Below are positions 33,576 through 43,356 of a stretch of 64,000 bases of DNA, piece by piece. Source of the stretch: Lachancea thermotolerans CBS 6340 (Eukaryota > Ascomycota > Saccharomycetes > Saccharomycetales > Saccharomycetaceae); contig NC_013082.1 in the NCBI RefSeq assembly GCF_000142805.1, positions 1,302,001-1,366,000 of the forward strand, given 5' to 3'. The notes under the pieces are model-generated. The model saw nothing but the letters and a program-made list of their open reading frames with translations. It searched no databases and had not been told where the DNA came from. A program made the translations under genes and the position numbers. Positions within the stretch are counted from its first letter, which is position 1. Every line of letters starts with the position of its first letter.

Positions 33576-35291
33576 TTAAATTTGAGGGAACGTAAAAATG
33601 GCGGTTTCCTCTACAGGCGTGGCATTGACAACATAGCTTGCTTTCCATTTCACCTTCAAAGGTTTGCCATTGTTTGAAAAAGCATTTTCAATGGTACCCG
33701 ATTGAGTCACTCCGTCTGCTCCGTAACCAGGTATAAAGTTGCCTGATTGCGGCTTCAGATTTAGTGTCATTGATTTGGGAACTGCCACCATAAATGTCAA
33801 CTCAGAAATTGGCGAAGGCCCCACATTCGAGAAGAATGAGGTGATGTTAATGGAAGATTCAGATTTTCTCGATAAATCAAACTCAATTTTTAGAGAGGTT
33901 GAGCTTGAAACTTCAACTCGGTTGTGGGCCACGGAGTTCTCTGGTTCAATACTTCCAAAGGCCTCGGTGAAGTCATCGCCAGAAAACTGAGTGTTCTTTG
34001 GAGGCTGAGCTGTTGCAGCTGGAGAAGGTGTGTTCGAAAGATTACCAAGTAAGTCAAACTCCGAGCCTGATGAAACTTGCGCAGTGGGCTGCGAAGCCCC
34101 GAGAGAAATGCTTCCACCCAGACCGAAACCTTGAGATGGCTGAGAAAAACTTAGGTTGTTCAAATCGCCCAATAGATCCTCGACAGGGTTTCCTGAGTCC
34201 TGTCCCTGTGGCGAAGACGCTTGCTCCTCATCATCACCGAAATCAATAAGGTTGATCTCATTAGCCAACGCTCCCCCAGATCCAGCAGGTGGTGAGGAAA
34301 TTGACGAGACCTGGATCTGGGCGGCCTGACCAGCTTCACCAGTCTTCAGCAAATTGTATTTTTGAACCAGTTGATTAACAGTGTCGTTAAATTGAAGCAA
34401 ATCTTGAACCAAGACGTCGTCTTCGTGCTCTTCTTCAATAATCTTCTGAAACTTGGGCTGGGATACCTTCAGAGCACTGTATAGTTCAACCAAGGTCTCG
34501 TTGCTGAAGTCCGGTGTCTCCGAGGCGCTTAGCATATCTTTGAAAAGATCAGCTTTTCTTTTAAGCTTCACAAGCTCATCGTTGATCAATTGTTTGGACT
34601 TGATCGCATTGTCCTCTTTGAAGCCAGCCATCACCTTCATCAGCTTGTTAGCCTCCTTCAAGTCTTCGGGACGGCCGCGCCTGATCAACTCCTCCAATTT
34701 CGCGGCCTGTGCGATTTCTTGTTCCTTCTGGATTTCGCTTGGGGTTTTCAGATGGTCGCCAGGCCTCAACACAGCCAAGTCCTCCTCCTTGATCTTTGGG
34801 AAGATATAGCCCTTGTATTTCAAGAGTCTATGCATATCTCTAATATAGCCCATGTCCTCTTTGTAGTTTGTGTGCTTGCATATGGTCTGGTACCATTCCT
34901 CGATAGCGGTCAGAATAAGACGCTGCACCTTAGTGAAGCGAAGAGGGGGGCGTTCTGGGAACTTCTTCACGAGCTCATTCAAAAACTCTTTACGCGAGAT
35001 TTGAAGATGGAAAGGATACCCACAATTTTTGACCAGCACATCCAAGAGCGCAAGAGCAAACACCGCTGTATGTGTATCACGGCTGTTTATAAGTCTCACA
35101 ATTCCAATGGCTGCTTCGCGAGGCGCGGCTCCCTGTTTTGCGTTGATGAAGTCGGCTACATCCAAGTTTAGTGCCAAGTCAGGTTCAGGCAGCGACAGTC
35201 GGCAAGCGCGCTGCATTTTTCTGGCCAAAGAGTTGCCAGCAAGCGCTGGCCGTCTAACAGGCACATCACTCAAGTAAATTCCTTGAGACAT
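33576..35291 (-). CDS. GGA2: GGA clathrin adaptor (Gga1/Gga2 progenitor)
   Basis: Monomeric Golgi-localised adaptor that recruits clathrin and sorts cargo from the trans-Golgi to endosomes under Arf1. The 571-aa product has a VHS domain (about 10-160; ACRLSLPEPDLALNLDVADFIN), a GAT domain (about 175-310; GRPEDLKEANKLMKVMAGFKED), a hinge with a clathrin-box-like INLIDFGDDEE, and a C-terminal gamma-adaptin ear (about 450-571; SSTSLKIEFDLSRKSESS). S. cerevisiae has GGA1 and GGA2 from the genome duplication; here one gene lies between EAF1 (chromosome IV) and CNL1 (IV) within a track that also carries the chromosome VIII partner genes. The symbol GGA2 is therefore a choice between equals. Confidence 0.93.
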   Translation of the reverse strand: MSQGIYLSDVPVRRPALAGNSLARKMQRACRLSLPEPDLALNLDVADFINAKQGAAPREAAIGIVRLINSRDTHTAVFALALLDVLVKNCGYPFHLQISRKEFLNELVKKFPERPPLRFTKVQRLILTAIEEWYQTICKHTNYKEDMGYIRDMHRLLKYKGYIFPKIKEEDLAVLRPGDHLKTPSEIQKEQEIAQAAKLEELIRRGRPEDLKEANKLMKVMAGFKEDNAIKSKQLINDELVKLKRKADLFKDMLSASETPDFSNETLVELYSALKVSQPKFQKIIEEEHEDDVLVQDLLQFNDTVNQLVQKYNLLKTGEAGQAAQIQVSSISSPPAGSGGALANEINLIDFGDDEEQASSPQGQDSGNPVEDLLGDLNNLSFSQPSQGFGLGGSISLGASQPTAQVSSGSEFDLLGNLSNTPSPAATAQPPKNTQFSGDDFTEAFGSIEPENSVAHNRVEVSSSTSLKIEFDLSRKSESSINITSFFSNVGPSPISELTFMVAVPKSMTLNLKPQSGNFIPGYGADGVTQSGTIENAFSNNGKPLKVKWKASYVVNATPVEETAIFTFPQI

Positions 35292-35446
35292 AGCTTAAAA
35301 TGTGTCCTCAATGGTCAAAAACGTTGTTTCTCAGGTTTAATCCCCCCTATCTAATATGGTCTAGTTTTTTATAAAGAAGATTGTAAGGTGGAAAAAAGTG
35401 ATCAGAAAGCTAGATAACTTGAACTCATCGCGTAACTTGCTGAGAC

Positions 35447-35842
35447 ATGAGCGCTCCAGATAGTAACAGTGGGCATGCACACGACTCCGCACAAAATGAG
35501 GGAGCGGCCGAAGGGACAAGAGACCCGTTTGGAATTGACCGGTTAAGTGTCGACTACGATTACTTATTATACAGGATACAAGACCATGTTACATCGATAC
35601 AACTTAGCACAACCGAAATTTGCCGACAGCAGAACCAACTTGTTGAACAGGGCATTATTGGAGACGCTATTGATATCAACATCGAGGAGATGCGTCGGAT
35701 CCTGCAAAAATGCGAGGAACTCGAGACTCATTTTGACATGCTCGACCAAATCGACAGCATTGTGCAAACCTTCAGGCCGCGGCTGGACGATATCGTGCGA
35801 GAACACCGTGAATTAACTAGAAATACAGAGCGGAGAATATGA
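35447..35842 (+). CDS. CNL1: Cnl1, BLOC-1 complex subunit
   Basis: Small helical protein of the yeast BLOC-1 complex, which acts in endosomal maturation with Rab5/Rab7 switching. The 131-aa product (S. cerevisiae 122) has a Ser/Gly/Ala-rich start and then a coiled-coil body beginning IDRLSVDYDYLLYRIQDHV and running through MRRILQKCEELETHFDMLDQID. The call rests on this block and on position between GGA and SPC110, as in YDR357C. The ATG at 35447 is the first in frame. Its stop lies only 22 bp from the SPC110 stop. Confidence 0.88.
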   Translation: MSAPDSNSGHAHDSAQNEGAAEGTRDPFGIDRLSVDYDYLLYRIQDHVTSIQLSTTEICRQQNQLVEQGIIGDAIDINIEEMRRILQKCEELETHFDMLDQIDSIVQTFRPRLDDIVREHRELTRNTERRI

Positions 35843-35864
35843 AGGGCTTTCTATCGGTTTGAAT

Positions 35865-38381
35865 TTACCAGGTTATCTTGTCTTGTTCCAATGCGATCTT
35901 CTTCTGAAGATAGTTGAGGCGCTGTGAATCCCAGCGAAGCTTCAAACTTACGCGCTGGACGCGCACTGCTGCCAGGACAAACAAAGCTACAGTTTTAAAT
36001 CGCAGCCTGCCGCGGTAAGTGAACTCGGGAAATGCATCGGGTGGCGCCTCATTTTCCAGCTTCAGGATATCAAGACGAACGTGCTGGGCGCTGGCTCTCA
36101 GCACGCGGTTGAGGTAATCGTTCATGACGTTTAGGTCGTTTGTATGGGCGACCTCCCGATGATATTTCAATCTGTAGTAATCGAGCTGGTCCTGCAGCGA
36201 AGACATGCCTACATTGTAAGTTCCAGAGCCGGCGCTTCCTTTCCTTTCCAGCGTGGCTCGTTCGAGTTCTAGGTTTTCCTCTTGCAGGACTTTGAGTTCG
36301 TTCAGAAGTCTCTGCTTCATATGTTGGTACTTCTCAGACCACTTTTCGTTGAGGCGGTCCGCGCCAGCTTCCCCACCTTGGGTCTTTGCCTCTTTGTATT
36401 TCACAAACTCTTTTGTAATAAACTCTAAGCGCGCTGAAAGTTTGGAAGCTTCTCGTTTTCCTTCGGACTCAGCTTCCTGTGCTTTTGCCAACTCTCTATT
36501 CAGTTTCAACCTATCCATTGTGTTATCACTACACCTTTGCACCAGCTCATTTATCTCTTTCTGCTTTTCAGTGAGGGACTTTTGCAAGCTGGCGAGCTGA
36601 GATCCACCTTGGCCTGACAGCTGCTCATTTTCTCGCCTTAGCAGGTTGAAACGGTTCTCCATAATGGCGATTTCGTCCTTTCTGGATTCTCGTAGGGAAT
36701 CTATTTCAAACTTCAGCCTATCAATCTCTTTTTCCAGACTCCTCTTCGCTGACACTTGATCAGTCTCAGCGCCCTCAAGCTGCAGTTTGAGTTCATCTGT
36801 ATCTCGGCGGTAGTTATGACGAAGCTTGTTCAATGCGTCCTTGGATACTCTTAGTTCTTGTTCAAGCTCTCGCACTCGAGACCTTAGTTTCTCCGCCTCG
36901 GCGTCTTTTTCTAAACTTTTCCGGGAGTTAGCCTTCAGCGCCGGAGATTTGGTTGCTTGCGCCACAATTCTTTTCTTCAGCTTGTCATTATCCCTCTCAA
37001 GTTCCTCCTTTTCATTCTTGATGCGTTCGATCTCTGACCGCAGGCCATCCAGCTTCTGATTTTGGGCCTGTAATTTTTCAGAGTCCTTTCCATCATTCAA
37101 GTCCTGAATGCGCTGATTCATCTTTTGGAGCTCTCGAGCTTCATCCTCCAATGCTTTGATACGCTGATCTCGTAACTGGAGCCTAGAACTCAATTCTGCA
37201 GCGTTTTGTTCAAGAGAGTTGGCGCGTTGCTGCAGCCTCTCACTCTGGGAAGTTCTCTCTTCGAGTCTTTCCTTTAACACTCGCTCAGACTTCTCTTTGG
37301 CTACCGACAAGTCGTCGAGCTTTCGGTCGCTTTCTTGGCGTAAGGTAGAAAGCTCCGCTCGCAAAGAGCGCAAGGCATTTTGTGATTCTTTCAAGAGATG
37401 CTCCGCTGCTTCTCGCTCACGAACAGCGCTCTTCAATCTGTTATTCAGATTTTCGATTTCTTTTGACCTCGTTTGCAGTTTTTGATCTGCCAAAGAGCTG
37501 GAGTCGTGATTCGCTTTTTGCAAGTCGTTCTGAAGGTTTTTGATTTCATTTCTATTGATTTCAAGCTCTTTGTCCTTTGCAGCTAGCTCGGATTCAAGCT
37601 TGTCAATTCTCTCTTGTAAGAGACTAGATTTGTGCTCAAATTGCTCTTTTATCTCTTTAGAACCGCTGGCCGAGTTTCCAAGCTTGTTTTCCAAGCTCTC
37701 CACAAGCTTTTTTGACTGCGTGACTTGTTCTTGATACTCTTGTAGCTTTTTCTGCAGGCTTCGCATCTCCTTCTCGTTTGAACGTGCGTCTTGTTCAAGA
37801 TCCGCTTGATCCTTGTGTTCGGACTGATCGAACTTAAGCTGCAAGCTTCTATAGGCCTTTTTGAGTTCCTGGTATTTGCCCTTCCATTCTTGCAGCTCGT
37901 CTATCACCGCGAGGTTCTTTCGGAGTTCTCCTTCGTCCGTTACGTTATTCAGAAACTTCAACAGACTGTTGCATTTGACTCTGAGATTGTAGTTTTCAAC
38001 ATTTAGCTTGTAGAGAGTTTCCTGCTGCTCCTTCAAAGGGTTGGACGCGCCGCCGTTCTCCTCCTCAATCCCATTATCGTGCAGATCGGATACACCGTTT
38101 ATCCTCACACTATTCATTACGCTCTGGGACGGCAGCGTGTCATCAAAGGAAGAGTCATTGAATATGCGCGTAGAATTCAGCGTGTCGTCAGCCCTGAAAG
38201 CTTTCTGTGGCGGGCCGTCGTCGTCTGCAGCCGGGGACCGGTAGGGCGATGACCGTTTTCGCGAGTCACTGTTGGCCACGGCAGGCACCGAAGTCTCCCT
38301 CTCCTTCACATATCCGATGGGCGTGAATTCATAGTTGCGGATCGTGTCTTTCCCATTGGGAGTCCCTGGGGAATCGGACAT
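35865..38381 (-). CDS. SPC110: Spc110, spindle pole body linker to gamma-tubulin
   Basis: Coiled-coil protein spanning the inner face of the spindle pole body and tethering the gamma-tubulin complex. The 838-aa product (S. cerevisiae 944) has the conserved N-terminal segment NYEFTPIGYVKERE, phosphorylatable Ser/Thr stretches, then an almost continuous coiled coil from about residue 120 to 740. A C-terminal region (FKTVALFVLAAVRVQRVSLKLRWDSQRLNYLQ, 35900-36000) is basic and amphipathic, as expected for the calmodulin- and Spc42-binding end. The coiled coil is somewhat shorter than in S. cerevisiae. The ATG at 38381 (MSDSPGTPNGKD) is preferred over an upstream non-ATG extension. Confidence 0.93.
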   Translation of the reverse strand: MSDSPGTPNGKDTIRNYEFTPIGYVKERETSVPAVANSDSRKRSSPYRSPAADDDGPPQKAFRADDTLNSTRIFNDSSFDDTLPSQSVMNSVRINGVSDLHDNGIEEENGGASNPLKEQQETLYKLNVENYNLRVKCNSLLKFLNNVTDEGELRKNLAVIDELQEWKGKYQELKKAYRSLQLKFDQSEHKDQADLEQDARSNEKEMRSLQKKLQEYQEQVTQSKKLVESLENKLGNSASGSKEIKEQFEHKSSLLQERIDKLESELAAKDKELEINRNEIKNLQNDLQKANHDSSSLADQKLQTRSKEIENLNNRLKSAVREREAAEHLLKESQNALRSLRAELSTLRQESDRKLDDLSVAKEKSERVLKERLEERTSQSERLQQRANSLEQNAAELSSRLQLRDQRIKALEDEARELQKMNQRIQDLNDGKDSEKLQAQNQKLDGLRSEIERIKNEKEELERDNDKLKKRIVAQATKSPALKANSRKSLEKDAEAEKLRSRVRELEQELRVSKDALNKLRHNYRRDTDELKLQLEGAETDQVSAKRSLEKEIDRLKFEIDSLRESRKDEIAIMENRFNLLRRENEQLSGQGGSQLASLQKSLTEKQKEINELVQRCSDNTMDRLKLNRELAKAQEAESEGKREASKLSARLEFITKEFVKYKEAKTQGGEAGADRLNEKWSEKYQHMKQRLLNELKVLQEENLELERATLERKGSAGSGTYNVGMSSLQDQLDYYRLKYHREVAHTNDLNVMNDYLNRVLRASAQHVRLDILKLENEAPPDAFPEFTYRGRLRFKTVALFVLAAVRVQRVSLKLRWDSQRLNYLQKKIALEQDKITW

Positions 38382-38473
38382 CTTAGCCACTGTCCTTACT
38401 GTTTATCATTTAGCCGGTGTAAACATCATCGCCAAAGGCCATGTTTGTGCGACGCGCTGGGCGATTTAGACTA

Positions 38474-38485
38474 CATCACGTGATG
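38474..38485. promoter_or_regulatory. CATCACGTGATG palindrome upstream of SPC110
   Basis: A perfect 12-bp palindrome centred on CACGTG and matching the Cbf1/CDEI core RTCACRTG on both strands, about 93 bp before the SPC110 ATG. Binding by Cbf1 or another bHLH factor is inferred. Confidence 0.55.
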
Positions 38486-38682
38486 ACTGATCTCGAGACC
38501 AGGCCTCTTTAACTATCTACTTATAAAGAGAAGAGCGCCAAAGTAACTGGATATTCCTTCGCGACCAGCATCGGCAGTGTTACTAAGGGCAGGGTAGTTG
38601 GGAATGGAATTTGCAGGGCAAAACCACAAATATCTTGTACGTTTTAGAGTATTATTTCGTCAACAAAGTATGGAAAATGTTC

Positions 38683-39777
38683 TTACAGCGCACTGGTACT
38701 AACGATGAAATGTTCGAGCGACTGGAGGGCACGTCCGGAGTGAATAGAGTCCTCTGCAGCCTGAATACCTTCTTTCCAATTCTTCGTGCCGGTGCTGAGG
38801 CAATACAGGACCGCTGTGTTTAACAAGATGTAGTCGTAGACACCGTTCTCGCCCTTGTGGTAGCGACCGCCCAAGATAGCCTTGAGGATCTTGGCGTTCT
38901 CCTGCGGCCCCAAGGAGGCACAGTCTTTGAGAGAGTGCTCCTGTAGACCAAAAAATGAGGGGTCAATCTCAAAAGACAAGATCTCCGTGGAATGTGGCTT
39001 GGTGTGCCAGACGGTGGTCTTGCCTGTGGGGGAAACCTCGTCCAGCCCCACATGGCCCCATACGACAAAAGTCTCGCTGTCAGGGTACACAAGCGCAGCG
39101 GCGCGCGCGTACTCGGGCCCCAGGGCCTCAGAGTATACTCCTAGCACGCGCTTTTGAACCTGGTCCACCGGATGCAGCAAAGGGCCCAGAACGTTAAAAA
39201 TCGTGGGTATCTTCAGCAGTTTGCGTAGCAGAGCCACATGGCGCATGCCGTCGTGGAAGTACGGAGCGAGCAGGAAGAGGAAAGAGTTGCCGGCCCACAG
39301 CCGCGGCACCGAGCGCGCGTTCACCTTCGAGCTATCGCAGCCGAGCACGCCAATCAGGTCGCCGGCGCCGCTGTTTGACGTCGAGGACTTTCCGCCGTGT
39401 TTGCAGACCTTGATGCCTGGGATTCCCGAAGCGACAATGGCGGATGATGTCGAAACATTGAACGTGTTCTGTCCGTCCCCACCCGTGCCCACAATGTCGA
39501 GGATGATGTCGGACGAGGGCTCTGCTGCCGATTCCACCACGTCTGAGTATTTCAGCACAGTCTTAGCCGCCTCCGAGATATATTCCGCTTTCAGGTCTAG
39601 CCCGGTAGCCCGCAAACTACTCAAGAAACTCGCGATTGGCACATAAACTTCGACAGATGGCTGTGGGTCGCTTGCCAGAGAGTCTATGATCAGTTCAATA
39701 GCTTTCCCCAGGTCTTGAGGGCTGAGCTTCGGAGGAAACTGTAATAAAAGCTTAGTGTAGGAGCTCAATTCACTCAT
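38683..39777 (-). CDS. TRP4: Trp4, anthranilate phosphoribosyltransferase
   Basis: Transfers phosphoribose from PRPP to anthranilate, the second specific step of tryptophan synthesis, in the cytosol. The 364-aa product (S. cerevisiae 380) has the family PRPP motif DIVGTGGDGQNTFNVSTSSAIVASG, KHGGKSSTSNSGAGDL, and NVLGPLLHPVDQVQKRVLGVY, all intact. The start MSELSSYTKLLLQFPPKLS at 39777 aligns with the S. cerevisiae N-terminus; the frame runs further upstream without an ATG. It is divergent from CDC12 across 550 bp. I saw no perfect Gcn4 site there. Confidence 0.97.
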   Translation of the reverse strand: MSELSSYTKLLLQFPPKLSPQDLGKAIELIIDSLASDPQPSVEVYVPIASFLSSLRATGLDLKAEYISEAAKTVLKYSDVVESAAEPSSDIILDIVGTGGDGQNTFNVSTSSAIVASGIPGIKVCKHGGKSSTSNSGAGDLIGVLGCDSSKVNARSVPRLWAGNSFLFLLAPYFHDGMRHVALLRKLLKIPTIFNVLGPLLHPVDQVQKRVLGVYSEALGPEYARAAALVYPDSETFVVWGHVGLDEVSPTGKTTVWHTKPHSTEILSFEIDPSFFGLQEHSLKDCASLGPQENAKILKAILGGRYHKGENGVYDYILLNTAVLYCLSTGTKNWKEGIQAAEDSIHSGRALQSLEHFIVSTSAL

Positions 39778-40327
39778 TCTTAGATGCAAGTAGCGATTGG
39801 CGAGCTTTAGCTCTTCAAACTTCGATAAGAGATCGCTGATACCAGTCAATTCTCACGTTTTTTAGTGAATTAATTAAGGGCCTCCTAAAGAACAAACAAA
39901 ATCGTTTCAACACAAATAACGCGGGAATCAAAACCGCTAGAGAAACCGCTAAACCCTCGAAGCACTCTAGGACTCTCCCAAGATCCAGTCAGCACTGGCT
40001 GGCGTACTATACGCACTGGAAGCACACCAGTCCCATATAAATCACTATCCACGAAACAACATCACTTCATGGAATCGTAGGAGCTGCAACAAAGGCAGGA
40101 GTACGCTGCTTTGGGGTCGACCCCCCGGATCCTACAGTCTTTCATTAACATTCCTAAACAAAGCTAGCGGCACTCCGCTCGCTGTTACTGTCTTGTTACC
40201 CTCTAAACACGTAGATGAGATCAAAAAAATTTCACACATTCTAAGAGAGATCTAAGTGTAAACCTAAATTCTCGAGAGAACTGGAGGCGCAAACCGCAAG
40301 CAATTGAGCCTAAACAAAGCTTTGGAT
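39778..40327. other. TRP4-CDC12 divergent promoter region
   Basis: 550 bp without a recognised gene. It contains the perfect 12-bp palindrome GGGGTCGACCCC at 40113-40124 and an AAAAAAATTTCA tract at 40224-40235 (RRPE-like, no PAC next to it). Nothing else distinctive was seen. Confidence 0.5.
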
Positions 40328-41485
40328 ATGAGTTCTGAAACTACACTTGTTGGCGTTTCCAACCTGCCTAACCAGCGCTACAAGATTGTGTCCAATAGCG
40401 GCGGGACTTTCACTTTGATGGTCTGCGGTGAGTCGGGATTGGGTAAGACAACCTTTATCAACACGCTGTTCCAGACCACGCTGAAGCATGCAGACCCCCA
40501 ACAGCGTCGCCACCAGCCAATCAAGCGCACTGTAGAGATTGATGTGCTGCGTGCCGTGCTCGAAGAGAAGAACTTCTCGCTCAGGGTCAACGTGATTGAC
40601 ACACCGGGATTCGGCGACAATGTCAACAACAATAAATCGTGGCAGACAATCGTCGACTTCATCGACGAGCAGCACGACTCCTACATGCGTCAAGAGCAGC
40701 AGCCCCACCGTGACGTCAAATTCGACCTGAGAGTGCACGCTGTGCTGTACTTTATTAGACCCACAGGCCACGGGCTGAAGCCTCTGGACATTGAGACCAT
40801 GAAACGCATTTCCTCGAGGGCCAACCTGATCCCCGTGATTGCCAAGTCTGACACGTTGACAGCCAAAGAGCTACAGGCCTTCAAGCTGAGGATCAGACAA
40901 GTGATCGAAGCGCAAGAAATCCGCATTTTCACTCCGCCTCTGGACGAGTCCGAAACCCCAGATCCTGCTGTTATGGAACACGCCAGACAGCTCATCGAGT
41001 CGATGCCGTTCGCCATAATCGGCTCCGAGACAAAGTTCGACAACGGCCAGGGCTCAGTTGTGCCTGCTAGGAAATACCCATGGGGCCTTGTGGAGGTGGA
41101 GAACGATGCGCACTGCGACTTCCGCAAGCTGAGAAGTTTGCTGTTGAGAACCAACCTATTAGACCTAGTCTTGTCCACCGAAGAGCTCCACTATGAGGCC
41201 TACAGGAGGCTGCGTCTCGAAGGCTCTGGCGCGTCCGAGGATCCTTCGCTACCAACCAGGGCACCAGCTAGAAAGCTCTCACACAATCCACAGTTCAAAG
41301 AGGAGGAGAACGCCTTGAAGAAGTACTTCACCGACCAAGTGAAGGCTGAAGAGCAGCGGTTTAGACAGTGGGAACAAAACATCGTGAATGAGAGAATTAG
41401 GCTAAATGGAGATCTCGAGGAGGTGCAGGCCAAGGTAAAAACAATGGAAGAGCAAGTCAGGTCTCTTCAGTTGAGAAAGCATTGA
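40328..41485 (+). CDS. CDC12: Cdc12, septin
   Basis: Septin GTPase of the bud-neck ring, needed for cytokinesis. The 385-aa product (S. cerevisiae 407) has the G1 loop GESGLGKT, G3 DTPGFGD, G4 AKSD, the septin unique element near RLRLEGSG, and a C-terminal coiled coil (EEENALKKYFTDQVKAEEQRFRQWEQ...). An N-terminal polybasic-like stretch is weak. The ATG at 40328 (MSSETTLVGVSNLPNQRYKI) matches the family; the frame is open upstream from a TTG only. Neighbours TRP4 (YDR354W) and TRR (YDR353W/YHR106W) show the interleaved order. Confidence 0.97.
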   Translation: MSSETTLVGVSNLPNQRYKIVSNSGGTFTLMVCGESGLGKTTFINTLFQTTLKHADPQQRRHQPIKRTVEIDVLRAVLEEKNFSLRVNVIDTPGFGDNVNNNKSWQTIVDFIDEQHDSYMRQEQQPHRDVKFDLRVHAVLYFIRPTGHGLKPLDIETMKRISSRANLIPVIAKSDTLTAKELQAFKLRIRQVIEAQEIRIFTPPLDESETPDPAVMEHARQLIESMPFAIIGSETKFDNGQGSVVPARKYPWGLVEVENDAHCDFRKLRSLLLRTNLLDLVLSTEELHYEAYRRLRLEGSGASEDPSLPTRAPARKLSHNPQFKEEENALKKYFTDQVKAEEQRFRQWEQNIVNERIRLNGDLEEVQAKVKTMEEQVRSLQLRKH

Positions 41486-41642
41486 TTGCAATGCAGGGGC
41501 CATATAATACTAGAAGCTATATAGAGTCCGTGTACGTGGTTTCTTGAGGCAAGTCCTTTTCTGTAGGCAAAAAGCACCATTTCCGAAAACAATCTGTATC
41601 GTTTTGATTAAAAATCTATATGCTCATTAAGTTTTACAAAGT

Positions 41643-42665
41643 TTATTCTTGCTCGGCCAAGAACTTCTCAGCGTCCAGGGCGGCCATGCAGCCCGAGCCA
41701 GCAGAGGTGACAGCCTGTCTGTATCTAGAGTCCTGGACATCACCAGCAGCGAAAACACCTGGCACAGAGGTCAAAGCAGAACCTGGGACGGTCTTCACGT
41801 AGCCATTCTCGTGAAGGTCGACTTGGCCAGCCAACAAGGAAGTTGCTGGTGTGTGACCGATGGCGTAGAAGAGACCGTTGACGGGCAAGTCCGACTCCTC
41901 GTTGGTCTGGACGTTCTTGATTCTCAAGGCGTTCAAGAACTTGCCGTCACCCTTGGCTTCGAGCGCGACAGTGTTGTATAGGATCTCGATCTTCTCGTTC
42001 TTTTCGGCACGTCTTTGCATAATGGTAGACGCACGCAGATGGTCCTTTCTGACCAACATGTAAATCTTAGAACCGTACTTGGTCAAGAAGCAGGCCTCTT
42101 CGCACGCAGAGTCACCACCGCCAATAACAGCCAAAGGCTTGTTTCTGAAGATTGGCACAGCACCGTCACAAACCGCGCACGCGGAGATACCCTGCTGCCA
42201 GTAGGTCTCCTCACCGGGGAGGTTCATTCTCTTTGCGGAGGCACCGGTGGCCAAGATCAAGGCGTCAGTGGTGTTTGGTTCGGCGTCTTCGTTGAATTCA
42301 GTCCAGAACTTGAAAGGTCTGCTAGTGACGTCAACCTTCGCCACAGTTTCAGTAATGATGTCGGTGCCGAATCTCTCAGACTGCTTCTTCATTCTGTCCA
42401 TCAGCTCGCTGCCAGACATACCCTCCGGGAAACCTGGGAAGTTCTCGATGTCTGTTGTGGTGGTCAACTGGCCACCTGCGGCGACGCCGTTGGCGAACAT
42501 GCCCTCGTACATTGTGGGCTTAATCTCAGCTCTCGCCAGGTAAATAGCAGCGGTGTGAGCGGCTGGGCCGGAACCGATAATAGTAACTCTATGGTGAACC
42601 ATTCTTTTAGGTGATTGAAATAGCGGGGATGATCTGAATGATCTTGTTAGTGGTTTCAAGAGCAT
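41643..42665 (-). CDS. TRR1: Thioredoxin reductase (Trr1/Trr2 progenitor), probable dual-start gene
   Basis: FAD-dependent NADPH:thioredoxin reductase. From the ATG at 42602 the product is 319 aa, equal to cytosolic Trr1 of S. cerevisiae, starting [17 protein letters not shown], with redox motif CAVCDG, NADPH motif [10 protein letters not shown] and FAD motif FAAGDVQDS. An in-frame ATG at 42665 adds 21 residues, [21 protein letters not shown], rich in Arg/Lys/Ser/Leu with no acidic residue, as in a mitochondrial presequence. S. cerevisiae has separate cytosolic (TRR1) and mitochondrial (TRR2) copies from the duplication; this gene probably makes both. The second ATG has A at -3 and the first has G at -3. 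Coordinates give the long form. Confidence 0.95.
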   Translation of the reverse strand: MLLKPLTRSFRSSPLFQSPKRMVHHRVTIIGSGPAAHTAAIYLARAEIKPTMYEGMFANGVAAGGQLTTTTDIENFPGFPEGMSGSELMDRMKKQSERFGTDIITETVAKVDVTSRPFKFWTEFNEDAEPNTTDALILATGASAKRMNLPGEETYWQQGISACAVCDGAVPIFRNKPLAVIGGGDSACEEACFLTKYGSKIYMLVRKDHLRASTIMQRRAEKNEKIEILYNTVALEAKGDGKFLNALRIKNVQTNEESDLPVNGLFYAIGHTPATSLLAGQVDLHENGYVKTVPGSALTSVPGVFAAGDVQDSRYRQAVTSAGSGCMAALDAEKFLAEQE

Positions 42666-42876
42666 TACGGAAATCGTTCCCAAGTCCCTTTTGCACCTGC
42701 TCGACCTTTTATATTCCTGGAAAAAATTACAACTGACAAATCAGGGCAATAGTTCTGGACTTGAAAGCTTAAATGTGACATCCTAGAACCTTGACAAATG
42801 AAAAGTTCATGGATCTAGAGCCCGAAAATTGAGTAATCACACAAGCGCGTCTTAACTCAAGTAGTCTAGAAGAAGC

Positions 42877-43356
42877 TTATTTCTCTAGAAACTCCTTGAC
42901 ACATGGCAAGGCTTCTGTCAGCACCTTGTCATTAAGTAACACTTGGTTGAGAAAGTACTCAAGCCCAGCGCGGCGACGAGCTAGCCAGCTACTCTTGAAA
43001 TTGGCCTGGCCATAGTGCCATGATTCGTACCACGACACCTTGGGCGGCAGCTGCGGTACACAGGGTCTCAGAGCGGGTGTCAGAGAGCGTAGCAACTTTT
43101 CGCGGAAGAGCTCGAAATCTGTGTACCTCTTATAGACCCGAATGTGAGGGCTGCCCGCACCACTTGTTCCAGTTGGAGAAAGGGTGACCTCGAGTTGCCA
43201 TACGGAGAACTTGTTATTTTGGCTGTTGACGATCGTGCAGCTGCCCACTGTGATGTTCTTGAAGTGCAAAGAGCTGCCTGTCACCTCGTCTGCGGAAGGC
43301 TCGTTGTTCACAAGGTTTATAGGCTCGGGTGCGAGGAACTGGATGCTCTGTGGCAT
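42877..43356 (-). CDS. YPT35: Ypt35, endosomal PX-domain protein, Vps13 adaptor
   Basis: Orthologue of Ypt35, a PX-domain protein that binds PI3P on endosomes and vacuoles and recruits the lipid transporter Vps13. From the ATG at 43356 the product is 159 aa and begins MPQSIQFLAPEPINL, aligning with the S. cerevisiae start and containing the PxP motif thought to bind Vps13. The PX domain follows, with RVYKRYTDFELFREKL as the phosphoinositide pocket and LPPKVSWYESW, and the C-terminal RRRAGLEYFLNQVLLND. The frame stays open to an ATG at 43521 (214 aa total), but the added 55 residues look unrelated and basic. The protein is shorter than the S. cerevisiae one (214 aa). Confidence 0.85.
   Translation of the reverse strand: MPQSIQFLAPEPINLVNNEPSADEVTGSSLHFKNITVGSCTIVNSQNNKFSVWQLEVTLSPTGTSGAGSPHIRVYKRYTDFELFREKLLRSLTPALRPCVPQLPPKVSWYESWHYGQANFKSSWLARRRAGLEYFLNQVLLNDKVLTEALPCVKEFLEK

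Noticed and set aside
42015-42614. 199-codon open frame antisense to the thioredoxin reductase gene
   Set aside because: It mirrors the codon bias of a well-identified gene and shows no family similarity.
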